Origin: Lysobacteraceae bacterium NML93-0793 | GTDB lineage: Bacteria > Pseudomonadota > Gammaproteobacteria > Xanthomonadales > Xanthomonadaceae | Direction of reading: 5' to 3' | Length of the DNA stretch: 64,000 nt | NCBI GenBank assembly: GCA_002324875.1 | Contig: NTJG01000001.1 | Location: 275,869-339,868, forward strand | Shown here: piece after piece, positions 41,401 to 50,131 of the stretch | How the letters are laid out: each line of letters starts with the position of its first letter | How positions within the stretch are numbered: position 1 is the stretch's first letter | Made by a program: the position numbers and the translations under genes | Notes under the pieces: generated by a model | What the model saw: only the letters and a program-made list of their open reading frames with translations | The model's database searches: none | What the model was told of the DNA's origin: nothing

Positions 41401-44058
41401 TCAGAACTGGTAGCGCACCCGCATGCCGTAGGCACGTGCGTCGTTGAGGAAGCGGATGTTGAGCCGCGATCCCACCAGCGCCTTCTGCGAGACATCGTTG
41501 TTGAGCAGGTTGCTGCCGTACAGCTCGTAGCGCCAGCGGCCGTCGAGCGACGTCAGGCCGATACCGGCATTGAGCGTGACCTCGCCGCGCTGGCGATCCG
41601 GGAAGCCGGCCTCGGCCGCGCTTTCCTGACGCACGAAGTCGCCGGCCTGGTCCACGTACACCACGTCCCGGTTGTTGTACTGGGTGAGGTAGTACGCCGA
41701 GCGGTAGGACGCCAGCAGCTGCCAGTCGAGGGAACCGAACGGCAGTTCGCTGAACTGCTGCAGACGCACGTTGCCGGTGAAGCGCGAGGCCAGCGGGAGT
41801 TCGTTGCCGGTGAGGTCGATCAGCGACGTCACGCCGCCGGCGCCGTAGTTCTGACTGCGCGCATCGCCGACGACGCCTTCCTTGATCTCGCTGTCGAGCG
41901 CGAGCGCGTTGAGGTGCAGCATGAAGCCCGCGCCGAAGCGCGTGACGCTTTCGGCCTCGATGCCGTAGATCGCCGAGCGGCCGATGTTGCGGTTCACCAG
42001 CGAGTAGCCGGCCGGTTCGCCGTCGTTGTTGAGCGAGATCACCGTCAGGTCCTGGAACACCTGGTCGGTGTAGTCGTAGTAGAACGCGCTGACGTTGAAC
42101 GTGCCCGGCCGGCCGAACCAGCGGTGACTCATCTTGCTGCCGATCTCGTAGGCCTTGATCGACTCGGGGCTGAAGGTCTCGGGGATCACGTTGACGTCGA
42201 AGGTGTCGTTGAAACCGCCCGACTTGTGGCCGGTGGACACGGTGGCGTAGAGCATGTGGTCGTCGGTGAGGTCGAACTCCACGCCGGTGCGCCAGTCGTT
42301 GAACTGGAAGCGGCTCTCACCGAACTGCTGCGACGGAATCGAATTGACCTGCACCCAGGACTCGTACGGACAATCGATGGTGTCGCCGCCGATGTCGGGC
42401 CGATCCACGCAGCCGAACGCGCCGCCGTTGGCGACATCGCCGATCTGCTGGCCGATCGTGTCGCGCTGGCCTTCGCGCAGGATGCCCTCGAGCAGGAAGC
42501 GGGCCATATCCGCCTGCGAGGTCAGGCCGGTCACGTCGAAGTTCGGACGCTTGAGGAACGCCGGCGCGAATCCCTCGGTGCCCAGGCGCGTGGCGAAATC
42601 GCCGCCCTGGCCAGGCAGGCCGAGCGCCCAGTTGCCGCCGATGCCGTAGCGCGATTTGGCTTCACGCGTGCGGCGCACGCCGGCCTTCAGTCGCGTGCGG
42701 TCGTTGACCTCGAAGGTGCCGTCGGCGAACAGCGCGGTGGAGCGGCCGTTGACGCGCGGCATGGTGAACTCGGTGCCGGAGAACCAGGTGCCCTTGTCGG
42801 TCAGCGACAGATACCCGACCTGCTGGTCCTCGTTGAAGTGGAATGCGCCGCCGGTCCACTGGAAGCGTCCGTCGCCCGACGACGACAGGCGCAGTTCGTG
42901 CGTGGTCGCCTGCGACAGCGTCTGCCAGTACTGGGTGGAGAAGTTGTCGTAGTCGAAGCCGTCCGGATTGCCCGGTCCGCGCGGGCTGACGTCGCGGCCC
43001 GGCCACAGGATGCCTTCGCTGGCGGCGTTGGTCTGGCGGTAGTCCACGTCGCGATAGCTGGTGTTGTACTCGGCGACGATCGGGCCGAAGTCGTAGCTCA
43101 CGTTCGCCATCGCGCCCCAGTTTGTGCTGTCGAGGGTGCCCTGGGCGCCGCGGTAGACGACGTTGCGCAGGTCCAAATTCTCGGGCGCCAGGCCGGGGCT
43201 GTCGGGGCAGGTGTCGGGATCGGCGCTGCCGCAGGCCGCGCTCCAGATGTTGGCGCCCGGATAACCGGTGCCGCCTTCCTTGCCCATGTCCGCCATCGCG
43301 AACACGCTGAGCTTGTCGTCGGGCTGGTAGAGGAACGACACGCGGCCGCCCTTCTCGTCCTGGATGCCGGCCGGATCGAGGCGCGGATCACCGGTATTGC
43401 GGAAGGAGCTGTCCTTCTCCACCGAATAGCCGGCGAAGCGCAACGCGGCCCAGCCGCCGAGCGGCAGGTTCAACGCGAACTCGCCGGCGCGATGGTCGCG
43501 GTTGCCCGCTTCGACCTGCGCGTAGCCACCGAACTGCTCGAGATCCGGACGCTTGGTGACGATGTTGAGCGAACCCGCGAGCGCGTTGCGCCCGCGCAGC
43601 GTGCCCTGCGGGCCCTTGTTGATCTCCACGCGTTCGATGTCGTAGAACATGCCGCCCAGGCCGCGCGGACGCGCGATGTAGGCGCCATTGATGTGCGGCG
43701 CCGCGCCGGGATCGCCCAGCTCGGTGTTGTTGGCCGAGCCCACGCCGCGGATGAAGATCTCCAGGTTGCCTTCCTGGTTGGCCATGCTCAGGCCGGGCAC
43801 CACGGCCTGGATGTTGCGCAATTCGTTGTTGATACCGAGCGCGCGTGCGTCCTCGGCGGTGATCGCCTGCGCGGTGCCGGCGTACTTCTGCAGATCCTGC
43901 TCGCGGCGCTCGACCGTCACGATGACGGCATCCAGCGTGCGCGCGGCGTCGGAATCGGCATCGGCGCTGTCCTGGGCGGAGGCAGGCAGGGCCGAGAGCA
44001 GCAGCGCCGAAGCGACGGCACAGCTCAGTGTGTGGAGCGGCAGGTGTCGAACGGGCAT
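41401..44058 (-). CDS. TonB-dependent receptor 2 of the sugar locus
   Basis: 885 residues. A signal peptide (MPVRHLPLHTLSCAVASALL, cleavage near ASA-QD) precedes a plug with VIVTVERREQDLQKYAGTAQ, NIQAVVPGLSMANQEGNLEI, FIRGVGSANNTELGDPG and VEINKGPQGTLRGRNALAGS. The barrel ends AYGMRVRYQF. It belongs to the shorter TonB receptor class (FecA/CirA-like sequence pattern), not to the TonB-Xanth-Caul class of receptor 1. Outer-membrane uptake of a sugar is inferred from locus and shared operator; a siderophore-like ligand cannot be excluded from sequence alone. Confidence 0.93.
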   Translation of the reverse strand: MPVRHLPLHTLSCAVASALLLSALPASAQDSADADSDAARTLDAVIVTVERREQDLQKYAGTAQAITAEDARALGINNELRNIQAVVPGLSMANQEGNLEIFIRGVGSANNTELGDPGAAPHINGAYIARPRGLGGMFYDIERVEINKGPQGTLRGRNALAGSLNIVTKRPDLEQFGGYAQVEAGNRDHRAGEFALNLPLGGWAALRFAGYSVEKDSSFRNTGDPRLDPAGIQDEKGGRVSFLYQPDDKLSVFAMADMGKEGGTGYPGANIWSAACGSADPDTCPDSPGLAPENLDLRNVVYRGAQGTLDSTNWGAMANVSYDFGPIVAEYNTSYRDVDYRQTNAASEGILWPGRDVSPRGPGNPDGFDYDNFSTQYWQTLSQATTHELRLSSSGDGRFQWTGGAFHFNEDQQVGYLSLTDKGTWFSGTEFTMPRVNGRSTALFADGTFEVNDRTRLKAGVRRTREAKSRYGIGGNWALGLPGQGGDFATRLGTEGFAPAFLKRPNFDVTGLTSQADMARFLLEGILREGQRDTIGQQIGDVANGGAFGCVDRPDIGGDTIDCPYESWVQVNSIPSQQFGESRFQFNDWRTGVEFDLTDDHMLYATVSTGHKSGGFNDTFDVNVIPETFSPESIKAYEIGSKMSHRWFGRPGTFNVSAFYYDYTDQVFQDLTVISLNNDGEPAGYSLVNRNIGRSAIYGIEAESVTRFGAGFMLHLNALALDSEIKEGVVGDARSQNYGAGGVTSLIDLTGNELPLASRFTGNVRLQQFSELPFGSLDWQLLASYRSAYYLTQYNNRDVVYVDQAGDFVRQESAAEAGFPDRQRGEVTLNAGIGLTSLDGRWRYELYGSNLLNNDVSQKALVGSRLNIRFLNDARAYGMRVRYQF

Positions 44059-44112
44059 GAGTCCCTCCCCGGGGTCGAAGGTGTCGCCAAGCGGGGCGAC
44101 GAAAGAGGGACG

Positions 44113-44142
44113 CTTGTACAGGCCGTTTGACAACGCTGTCAA
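44113..44142 (-). promoter_or_regulatory. Promoter of receptor 2 overlapped by LacI operator
   Basis: On the minus strand TTGACA (plus 44137-44142) and TACAAG (plus 44113-44118) are 18 bp apart. The operator TGACAACGCTGTCA (44128-44141) is the reverse complement of the sites at 34382 and 39896 and covers most of the -35. It lies 70 bp above the receptor start. Confidence 0.78.
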
Positions 44143-44320
44143 TTCTGCGCGGGTGAAGTTGGTGTGCTGTTTCCTGCATCGCGTCGCGCCGCCTCTTCAG
44201 TTTCTTTTTTTGGCGCGGCGCAACATGGCGATGCGCCGCCGACTGCCCCCGCCCATCGGTAGAATCGATCGACGCCGCGGGCGACCGTTCTCGTCGCGAC
44301 TGGCGCGACGGGCCCGCGCG

Positions 44321-44326
44321 TAGAAT
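44321..44326 (+). promoter_or_regulatory. -10 box of a probable leaderless promoter for uvrD
   Basis: TAGAAT ends six bases before ATG 44333, so a transcript would begin about at the start codon. A second TAGAAT at 44260-44265 could provide a longer leader. No LexA-like operator was recognised. Confidence 0.5.
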
Positions 44327-44332
44327 GCGCAG

Positions 44333-46522
44333 ATGGATGTCTCGCACCTGCTCGACGGGCTGAACCCGGCCCAGCGCCAAGCCGTTTCGGCTCCCGATTC
44401 CCACTTTCTCGTGCTCGCGGGTGCCGGCAGCGGCAAGACGCGTGTACTCACGCACCGCATCGCCTGGCTCAACGAGGTGCTCGGCGTGCCGGCGCACGGC
44501 ATCTTCGCGGTCACGTTCACCAACAAGGCGGCGGCGGAAATGCGCCATCGCGTCGATGCGCAGTTGCGCAACGGCGCGCGCGGCATGTGGATCGGCACCT
44601 TCCACGGCCTCGCACACCGCCTGCTGCGTCTGCACTGGCAGGACGCGAAGCTGCCCGAGGGCTTCCAGATTCTCGACAGCGACGACCAGCTGCGGCTGGT
44701 CAAGCGCGTGGTGCAGCAGCTCGAACTCGACGACGCGCGGTTTCCGCCCCGGCAGATCGCCTGGTGGATCAATGCGCAGAAGGATGAGGGCCGCCGTCCG
44801 CAGCACATCCAGGATGGCGCCGATGAATGGTCGGACGTCATGCGCAAGGCCTATGCGCTGTACCAGGAGCGCTGCGACCGCGCCGGCCTGGTCGATTTCG
44901 CCGAGATCCTGCTGCGCGCGCATGAACTGTTGCGCGACACGCCGGCATTGCTGGCGCATTACCGCCAGCGCTTCGGCCATCTGCTGGTCGACGAGTTCCA
45001 GGACACCAACGCCATCCAGTACGCCTTCGTGCGTGTGCTGGCTGGTGACGGCGCGGACGGGGGCAAGGTGTTCGTGGTCGGCGACGACGACCAGGCGATC
45101 TACGGCTGGCGCGGGGCGAAGGTCGAGAACGTCCAGCGCTTCCTCAACGACTACGCCGGCGCCGAGACCATCCGGCTCGAGCAGAACTACCGGTCGACGG
45201 CCAATATCCTCGGCGCCGCCAACGCGGTGATCGCGCACAATCCCGAGCGCCTCGGCAAGCAGTTGTGGACCGACAGCGGCGAGGGCGATCCGATCGATCT
45301 CTACGCGGCCTACAACGAGATCGACGAGGCGCGCTACGTCGTCGAACGCGCGCTGCAGTGGGTGCGCGATGGCGGCAGCCACGGCGAGATCGCGATCCTC
45401 TACCGCAGCAACGCCCAGTCCCGTGCACTCGAGGAACACCTGGTCGCCGAGCAGGTGCCGTACCGCGTCTACGGCGGCGTGCGCTTCTTCGAGCGCGCCG
45501 AAATCAAGGACACGCTGGCCTACCTGCGTCTGGTGGCCAATCGCGACGACGATGCGGCGTTCGAGCGCGCGGTCAACACGCCGCCCCGCGGCATCGGCGA
45601 GCGCACGCTGGACGAAGTGCGGCGCACCGCGCGCGAGCACGGGATTCCGCTGTGGGAAGCGGCGCTCCGCAACGCCCAGGGCAACGTGCTGGCCGGGCGC
45701 GCACGCAATGCGCTGGCGGCGTTCGCCCAGCTGATCGACGCGCTGACCGCGGAAACCGCCAAACTGCCGCTCAAGGACAAGATCGACCACGTGCTGGCGC
45801 GCTCCAACCTGCGCGTGCATTACGCCAACGAATCCAAGGGCAGTGCGGATTCGCGGGTGGAGAATCTCGACGAACTGGTATCGGTGGCCTCGCGCTTCGT
45901 GCGCGGCGACGACGAGGAGAGCGCGCAGCTCACCGAGCTCGTCGCGTTCCTGGCCTACGCCGCGCTCGAGGCCGGCGAAGGCCAGGCCCAGGCCGGCGAA
46001 GACGGCGTGCAGCTGATGACCTTGCACAGCGCGAAGGGTCTCGAATTTCCCTTGGTCTTCCTCGTGGGGCTCGAGGAGGGCCTGTTTCCGAGTGCCCGCA
46101 CGGCCGAGGAGAGCGGGCGGCTCGAGGAGGAGCGCCGCCTGGCGTATGTGGGCATCACCCGCGCGCGGCAGACCCTGGTGCTGACCTACGCCGAGGCCCG
46201 TCGCCTGCACGGGCAGGACATGTTCGGCGTGCCCTCGCGCTTCCTGCGCGAGATTCCGCCGGCGTTGCTGCGCGAAGTCAGACCGAAGGTGCAACCGGTG
46301 CGCGCGTCGTTCCCGCCCCGCCAGCGTCCGGTCTACGGCCATGCGAGCCTGGCGCCTGCAGTCGGCGTGGGCATCGGGCAGACCGTCAGCCACGCGAAGT
46401 TCGGCAGCGGAACGGTGATCGACATCGAGGGCGACGGGCCCCATGCGCGGGTGCAGGTGAATTTCGACGACGCCGGCAGCAAGTGGCTGGTGCTTGCCTA
46501 CGCCAATCTGCAGCCAGCCTGA
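44333..46522 (+). CDS. uvrD: DNA helicase II (UvrD)
   Basis: 729-residue superfamily 1A 3'-5' helicase in nucleotide excision and mismatch repair. Walker A is AGAGSGKT with K35. Motif Ia follows as FAVTFTNKAAAEMRHR, Walker B as LLVDEFQDTN, motif III as GDDDQAIYGWRGA, motif IV as LEQNYRST, motif V in LMTLHSAKGLEFP and motif VI in VGITRARQTLVL. The C-terminal Tudor-like segment (VGIGQTVSHAKFGSGTVI) with the preceding linker distinguishes UvrD/PcrA from Rep. Size matches E. coli UvrD. Single gene. Confidence 0.95.
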   Translation: MDVSHLLDGLNPAQRQAVSAPDSHFLVLAGAGSGKTRVLTHRIAWLNEVLGVPAHGIFAVTFTNKAAAEMRHRVDAQLRNGARGMWIGTFHGLAHRLLRLHWQDAKLPEGFQILDSDDQLRLVKRVVQQLELDDARFPPRQIAWWINAQKDEGRRPQHIQDGADEWSDVMRKAYALYQERCDRAGLVDFAEILLRAHELLRDTPALLAHYRQRFGHLLVDEFQDTNAIQYAFVRVLAGDGADGGKVFVVGDDDQAIYGWRGAKVENVQRFLNDYAGAETIRLEQNYRSTANILGAANAVIAHNPERLGKQLWTDSGEGDPIDLYAAYNEIDEARYVVERALQWVRDGGSHGEIAILYRSNAQSRALEEHLVAEQVPYRVYGGVRFFERAEIKDTLAYLRLVANRDDDAAFERAVNTPPRGIGERTLDEVRRTAREHGIPLWEAALRNAQGNVLAGRARNALAAFAQLIDALTAETAKLPLKDKIDHVLARSNLRVHYANESKGSADSRVENLDELVSVASRFVRGDDEESAQLTELVAFLAYAALEAGEGQAQAGEDGVQLMTLHSAKGLEFPLVFLVGLEEGLFPSARTAEESGRLEEERRLAYVGITRARQTLVLTYAEARRLHGQDMFGVPSRFLREIPPALLREVRPKVQPVRASFPPRQRPVYGHASLAPAVGVGIGQTVSHAKFGSGTVIDIEGDGPHARVQVNFDDAGSKWLVLAYANLQPA

Positions 46523-46630
46523 TCGCGGGTCCGACAGGGGGCGGAGTCGCCGCTCGTCGGATCACGGCCAGCGCCGCCTCCGCATCTGCCGACCGGCGTT
46601 AGACTGGGCGCGTCCCACGGAGCGCGCGTC

Positions 46631-47077
46631 ATGTACAGGTCGATACTGGTGGCCACCGACGGATCCGAACTCGCGGATCGCGGCGTCGCACATGCGGTCG
46701 GGCTGGCCCAAGGCCTGGGCGCGTCGCTGCTCGTGGTCACCGCCTCCGAACCATGGAATACGGCGCTGACCGACCCCTCGGGGCTGGTCGGCTTCGACGC
46801 GTTCCTGGAGGACTACCGCGCCGCGTCGACGCGTCACGCGAGCGAGGTGCTCGATGCCGTGGCCGAGCAGGCCCGAACGCGCGGCGTACCGCTCGAAACG
46901 GTCTTCGTACAGGAGCGGCCCGCGGCCGATGCGATTCTCGCCACCGCCGATGCGCGCGATGTGGACCTGATCGTCATGGCCTCGCACGGCAGGCAGGGGC
47001 TGGGGCGATTGCTGCTCGGCAGCCAGACCCGGTCCGTCGTCGCGCGCAGCGAGCGTCCGGTGCTCGTGGTGCGCTGA
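46631..47077 (+). CDS. Universal stress protein (UspA family)
   Basis: 148 residues, single Usp domain. It has MYRSILVATDGSELADRG at the N-terminus and the ATP-binding signature near the C-terminus, GRQGLGRLLLGSQTRSVVARSERPVLVV (Gx2Gx9G-S/T). It would belong to the nucleotide-binding Usp subgroup. A TTAGACT -10-like box and CGGAG precede the ATG at a normal spacing. Confidence 0.9.
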   Translation: MYRSILVATDGSELADRGVAHAVGLAQGLGASLLVVTASEPWNTALTDPSGLVGFDAFLEDYRAASTRHASEVLDAVAEQARTRGVPLETVFVQERPAADAILATADARDVDLIVMASHGRQGLGRLLLGSQTRSVVARSERPVLVVR

Positions 47078-47083
47078 CGAAAC

Positions 47084-47263
47084 TCAGTGCGTCGGCGGAT
47101 CCGGCCGGCGTGTGCGGGCCACCGCCTTCACGATGCCGAGGCCCAGCAACACGATCACGCCGACGGCGATCCACTGCGGGGCGAGACCGGCCAGGTGCGC
47201 GCCGTAGGCGAGGCCGCCGATCAGCACCAGCATGCCGAAGAGATAGAGGGCGAACGAGGACAT
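47084..47263 (-). CDS. Small conserved two-helix membrane protein
   Basis: 59 residues: hydrophobic helices at about 4-26 and 31-48, then a basic tail (VARTRRPDPPTH). GGAG lies seven bases before ATG 47263. No function known; converges with the universal stress gene. Confidence 0.7.
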   Translation of the reverse strand: MSSFALYLFGMLVLIGGLAYGAHLAGLAPQWIAVGVIVLLGLGIVKAVARTRRPDPPTH

Positions 47264-47347
47264 TGGAAGCTCCAGATGGGCGACGCTGCGGAGCCTAGTC
47301 CCGTTGTTGTGAGGATGGCGCGTATTCATGCCCACGCGCCGGGCGGT

Positions 47348-47593
47348 CTAGTCGCGGATCGCGAACGCCGGATTCTCGTCCAGCCGGCCGTCGCCCTCGA
47401 CGGCGATCCAGCGCTCGCCACCGGTCTGGAACAGCACGGGAACCGGATCACGGAACATCGGGCGACGGACGAACTGCAATGACCAGCCCAGTTGTTCGAG
47501 CGTGGCGATGGCGGCGGTCTGCTCGCGGGTCAATCCGGCGCGGAGGCCGGCTTCGTCCTGCGGCTGCGGGCGGCGACGGTCTGGTGTGGTCAT
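47348..47593 (-). CDS. Small conserved hypothetical protein
   Basis: 81 residues, soluble. A charged N-terminus, then LTREQTAAIATLEQLGWSLQFVRRPMFRDPVPVLFQ and an EDG-like ending (AVEGDGRLDENPAFAIRD). The pattern is reminiscent of a small uncharacterised family shared with Pseudomonas; I cannot name it. Start ATG 47593. Transcribed toward the small membrane protein gene, 84 bp away. Confidence 0.68.
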   Translation of the reverse strand: MTTPDRRRPQPQDEAGLRAGLTREQTAAIATLEQLGWSLQFVRRPMFRDPVPVLFQTGGERWIAVEGDGRLDENPAFAIRD

Positions 47594-47756
47594 TCGATCC
47601 TCGATTCCGGCCGGGCACGCGGGTCGGGCCGCATGCTACGTGATGCGGCCGGAGCCGCCAAACGCCGGGGCCGTGACCTTCCGCCTGCGCGCGCGGCGCC
47701 GGACCGGATTAGGCTGCATGCTCCACGGCCTTTGGCCGGTTTCGCTCAGGTACCGC

Positions 47757-49823
47757 ATGTCCATTCCGTTTCCGATGCCGCGCGGATCGCGCGCTCCGCT
47801 TCTGGTGCTCTCCGGCGCCCTGGTGACCGTCGCCTCCGCGCACGCCGCCGAGGGCATGTGGACGCTCGACAATCTGCCCAAAGCGGCGCTGCAGTCGCAG
47901 TACGGGTTCTCGCCCGATCAGGCCTGGGTCGATCACGCCATGCAGTCGTCGGTGCGCCTGGCCGGCGGCTGCTCCGGCTCGTTCGTCTCGCCCGACGGAC
48001 TGGTGCTGACCAACGCGCACTGCGTGGTCGGCTGCGTGCAGGGGCTGTCCTCGCCGCAGCGCGATCTGCAGAACGACGGCTTCGTCGCCGACGCGCGGGG
48101 CGAGGAGCTGCAATGCCCGGCCGAAGAACTCAACGTGCTGCGCGAGATCACCGACGTCAGCGCGCGCCTGGCCAGTGCGGCCGACGGCAAGCAGGGCCAG
48201 GCGTATGTCGACGCCCGCAATGCCGAAAAGAGCCGCATCGAATCGGAATGCGTCGGCGACGACGAGGCGAAGACACGCTGCGATGTCGTCGAGCTCTACA
48301 ACGGCGGCCAGCAGCACCTTTACCGCTACCATCGCTATTCCGACGTGCGACTGGTGTTCACGCCCGAGTACTCGGTCGGCTTCTTCGGCGGTGATCCCGA
48401 CAATTTCAACTTCCCGCGCTACAACCTCGATGCCGCGCTGCTGCGCGCCTACGAGGACGGCAAGCCGGCGAACGTCGACCACCACTTCACCCTCAAGCCC
48501 GAAGGCGCCGACGCCGGCGAGCTCGTCATGGTCACCGGGCATCCCGGCCGTACCCAGCGCCAGCTCACGGTCGCGCAGCTGGAAACGGTGCGGGATGTCA
48601 GCCTGATCAACACGCTGCTGTGGCTGGCCGAGCGGCGCGCGATGCTCGGCCAGTACGGCCGCATCAGCGACGAGGCCACGCGTCAGGCGCAGTCGGATCT
48701 CACGTTCACCGACAACAGCTACAAGGTGATCCGCGGCCAGCTGCAGGCGCTGCTCGATCCGCAGGTGTTCGCCGGCAAGCGTGCCGAGGAAGCGCGCCTG
48801 CGCGACGGCGTGGACGCCGCGCCGTGGAACGACGTGGAAGCGGCGCAGGTCACGGCGCGCCAGCTCGCCGTGCCCTACATGCTGCTCGAGCAGGGCCGCG
48901 GTTTCGACTCGCGCCTGTTCGGCATCGCCCGCACCCTGGTGCGCGGCGCCGCCGAGCGCGTCAAGACCAACGATGCGCGCCTGCCCGAGTACCAGGAGGC
49001 CGGCCAGGGACGCCTGCGCCAGACCCTGATGAGCAGTGCGCCGGTGTATCCGGAGTTCGAGATCGCCAAGCTGACCTGGTCGCTGACCAAGTTCCGCGAA
49101 CTGCTGGGCACCGACGATCCACTGGTGAAGTCCGTCCTCGGCACGCAATCGCCGGCGCAGCTCGCCAAGGCCCTGGTCGAGGGCTCGACGCTTGCCGACG
49201 TCGCGGAACGCGAGCGTCTGTGGGCCGGCGGAGCGGCGGCGGTGGACGCGTCCGACGATCCCTTCATTCGCGTGGCCCGCGCGGTGGATGTATCGGCACG
49301 CGCAGTGCGCCAGCGGCAGGAGTCCGAGGTGGCATCGATCGAATCGCGCGCGGCCACGCAGATCGCGAAGGTGCGCTTCGACAAACTCGGCACCACGGTC
49401 TACCCGGATGCGACGTTCACCCTGCGCCTCTCCTATGGCGACGTCGCCGGCTGGGAAGAAAACGGCAAGGCTATCGAACCGTTCACGACGATGGGCGGTG
49501 TGTTCGCCCGCAACACCGGCGCCGAGCCCTACGCGTTGCCGACGCGCTGGCTGGATGCGCAGGGCCGGATCGCCCAGGACACCCCGTTCAATTTCGTCAG
49601 CACCAACGACATCATCGGCGGCAACTCCGGCAGCCCGGTGATCAACCGCGATGCACAGGTGGTCGGGCTCGCGTTCGACGGCAACATCCACTCGCTCGGT
49701 GGCAACTTCTGGTACGACCCGAGCCTCAACCGCACGGTGTCGGTGCACAGCGCGGCGATCATCGAATCGCTGAAGGCGGTCTACGGCGCCGAGGCGCTGG
49801 TGGGCGAGCTGTTGCAGAAGTAG
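47757..49823 (+). CDS. S46-family dipeptidyl peptidase (DPP7/DPP11-like)
   Basis: 688-residue exported exopeptidase, chymotrypsin-like fold with an inserted helical domain. A signal peptide ends near AHAAE, followed by GMWTLDNLP, the N-terminus typical of the family. The catalytic residues are H88 (LTNAHC), probably D196 (RYSDVRLVF) and S624 (GGNSGSPV). FDGNIHSLGG follows the serine. Related enzymes from Pseudoxanthomonas release dipeptides from N-termini; preference for hydrophobic or acidic residues depends on one position in this segment, and I did not align it. A GC-rich hairpin (49852-49860 with 49868-49876) follows the stop. Confidence 0.93.
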   Translation: MSIPFPMPRGSRAPLLVLSGALVTVASAHAAEGMWTLDNLPKAALQSQYGFSPDQAWVDHAMQSSVRLAGGCSGSFVSPDGLVLTNAHCVVGCVQGLSSPQRDLQNDGFVADARGEELQCPAEELNVLREITDVSARLASAADGKQGQAYVDARNAEKSRIESECVGDDEAKTRCDVVELYNGGQQHLYRYHRYSDVRLVFTPEYSVGFFGGDPDNFNFPRYNLDAALLRAYEDGKPANVDHHFTLKPEGADAGELVMVTGHPGRTQRQLTVAQLETVRDVSLINTLLWLAERRAMLGQYGRISDEATRQAQSDLTFTDNSYKVIRGQLQALLDPQVFAGKRAEEARLRDGVDAAPWNDVEAAQVTARQLAVPYMLLEQGRGFDSRLFGIARTLVRGAAERVKTNDARLPEYQEAGQGRLRQTLMSSAPVYPEFEIAKLTWSLTKFRELLGTDDPLVKSVLGTQSPAQLAKALVEGSTLADVAERERLWAGGAAAVDASDDPFIRVARAVDVSARAVRQRQESEVASIESRAATQIAKVRFDKLGTTVYPDATFTLRLSYGDVAGWEENGKAIEPFTTMGGVFARNTGAEPYALPTRWLDAQGRIAQDTPFNFVSTNDIIGGNSGSPVINRDAQVVGLAFDGNIHSLGGNFWYDPSLNRTVSVHSAAIIESLKAVYGAEALVGELLQK

Positions 49824-50131
49824 TCGAGGGCACCTGCCGTCGACGCCACGGACGGCGCCCTGCACCCGGGCGCCGTTCGCGTATCGAAGCGTCGTCTATT
49901 CCACAGTGCGCAGGCGCGGAGCTGCGGCTTCGCCCTTTAGGCGCGCGCTCGCGCGCGATGAGGCGCGCCCGGGAACGCCTCTTTGCGCGCGAGCGCGCGC
50001 CTGCAGATGTGAAATCGATCGCGCCGCATGGGCGGCACGCGCCGGATGACATCCGTCTCGTCATTGCGGTCCGCGTCGTCCGGTGCGCAGCACACGAAGG
50101 CAAGGCGCGATGCGGATCCTTCGGGCAGGCG
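49824..50131. other. Intergenic region with perfect inverted repeat, no gene seen
   Basis: It holds the hairpin at 49852-49876 and a perfect 18-bp inverted repeat (49939-49956 with 49985-50002) made of GCGC-rich sequence. No promoter, RNA gene or coding frame with a ribosome-binding site was recognised. Confidence 0.6.
49939..50002. repeat. Perfect 18-bp inverted repeat, GCGCGC-rich
   Basis: AGGCGCGCGCTCGCGCGC (49939-49956) faces its reverse complement at 49985-50002 across 28 bp. It lies between two convergent genes and has no T-run, so it is more like a dispersed palindrome or roadblock than a classical terminator. Confidence 0.75.
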
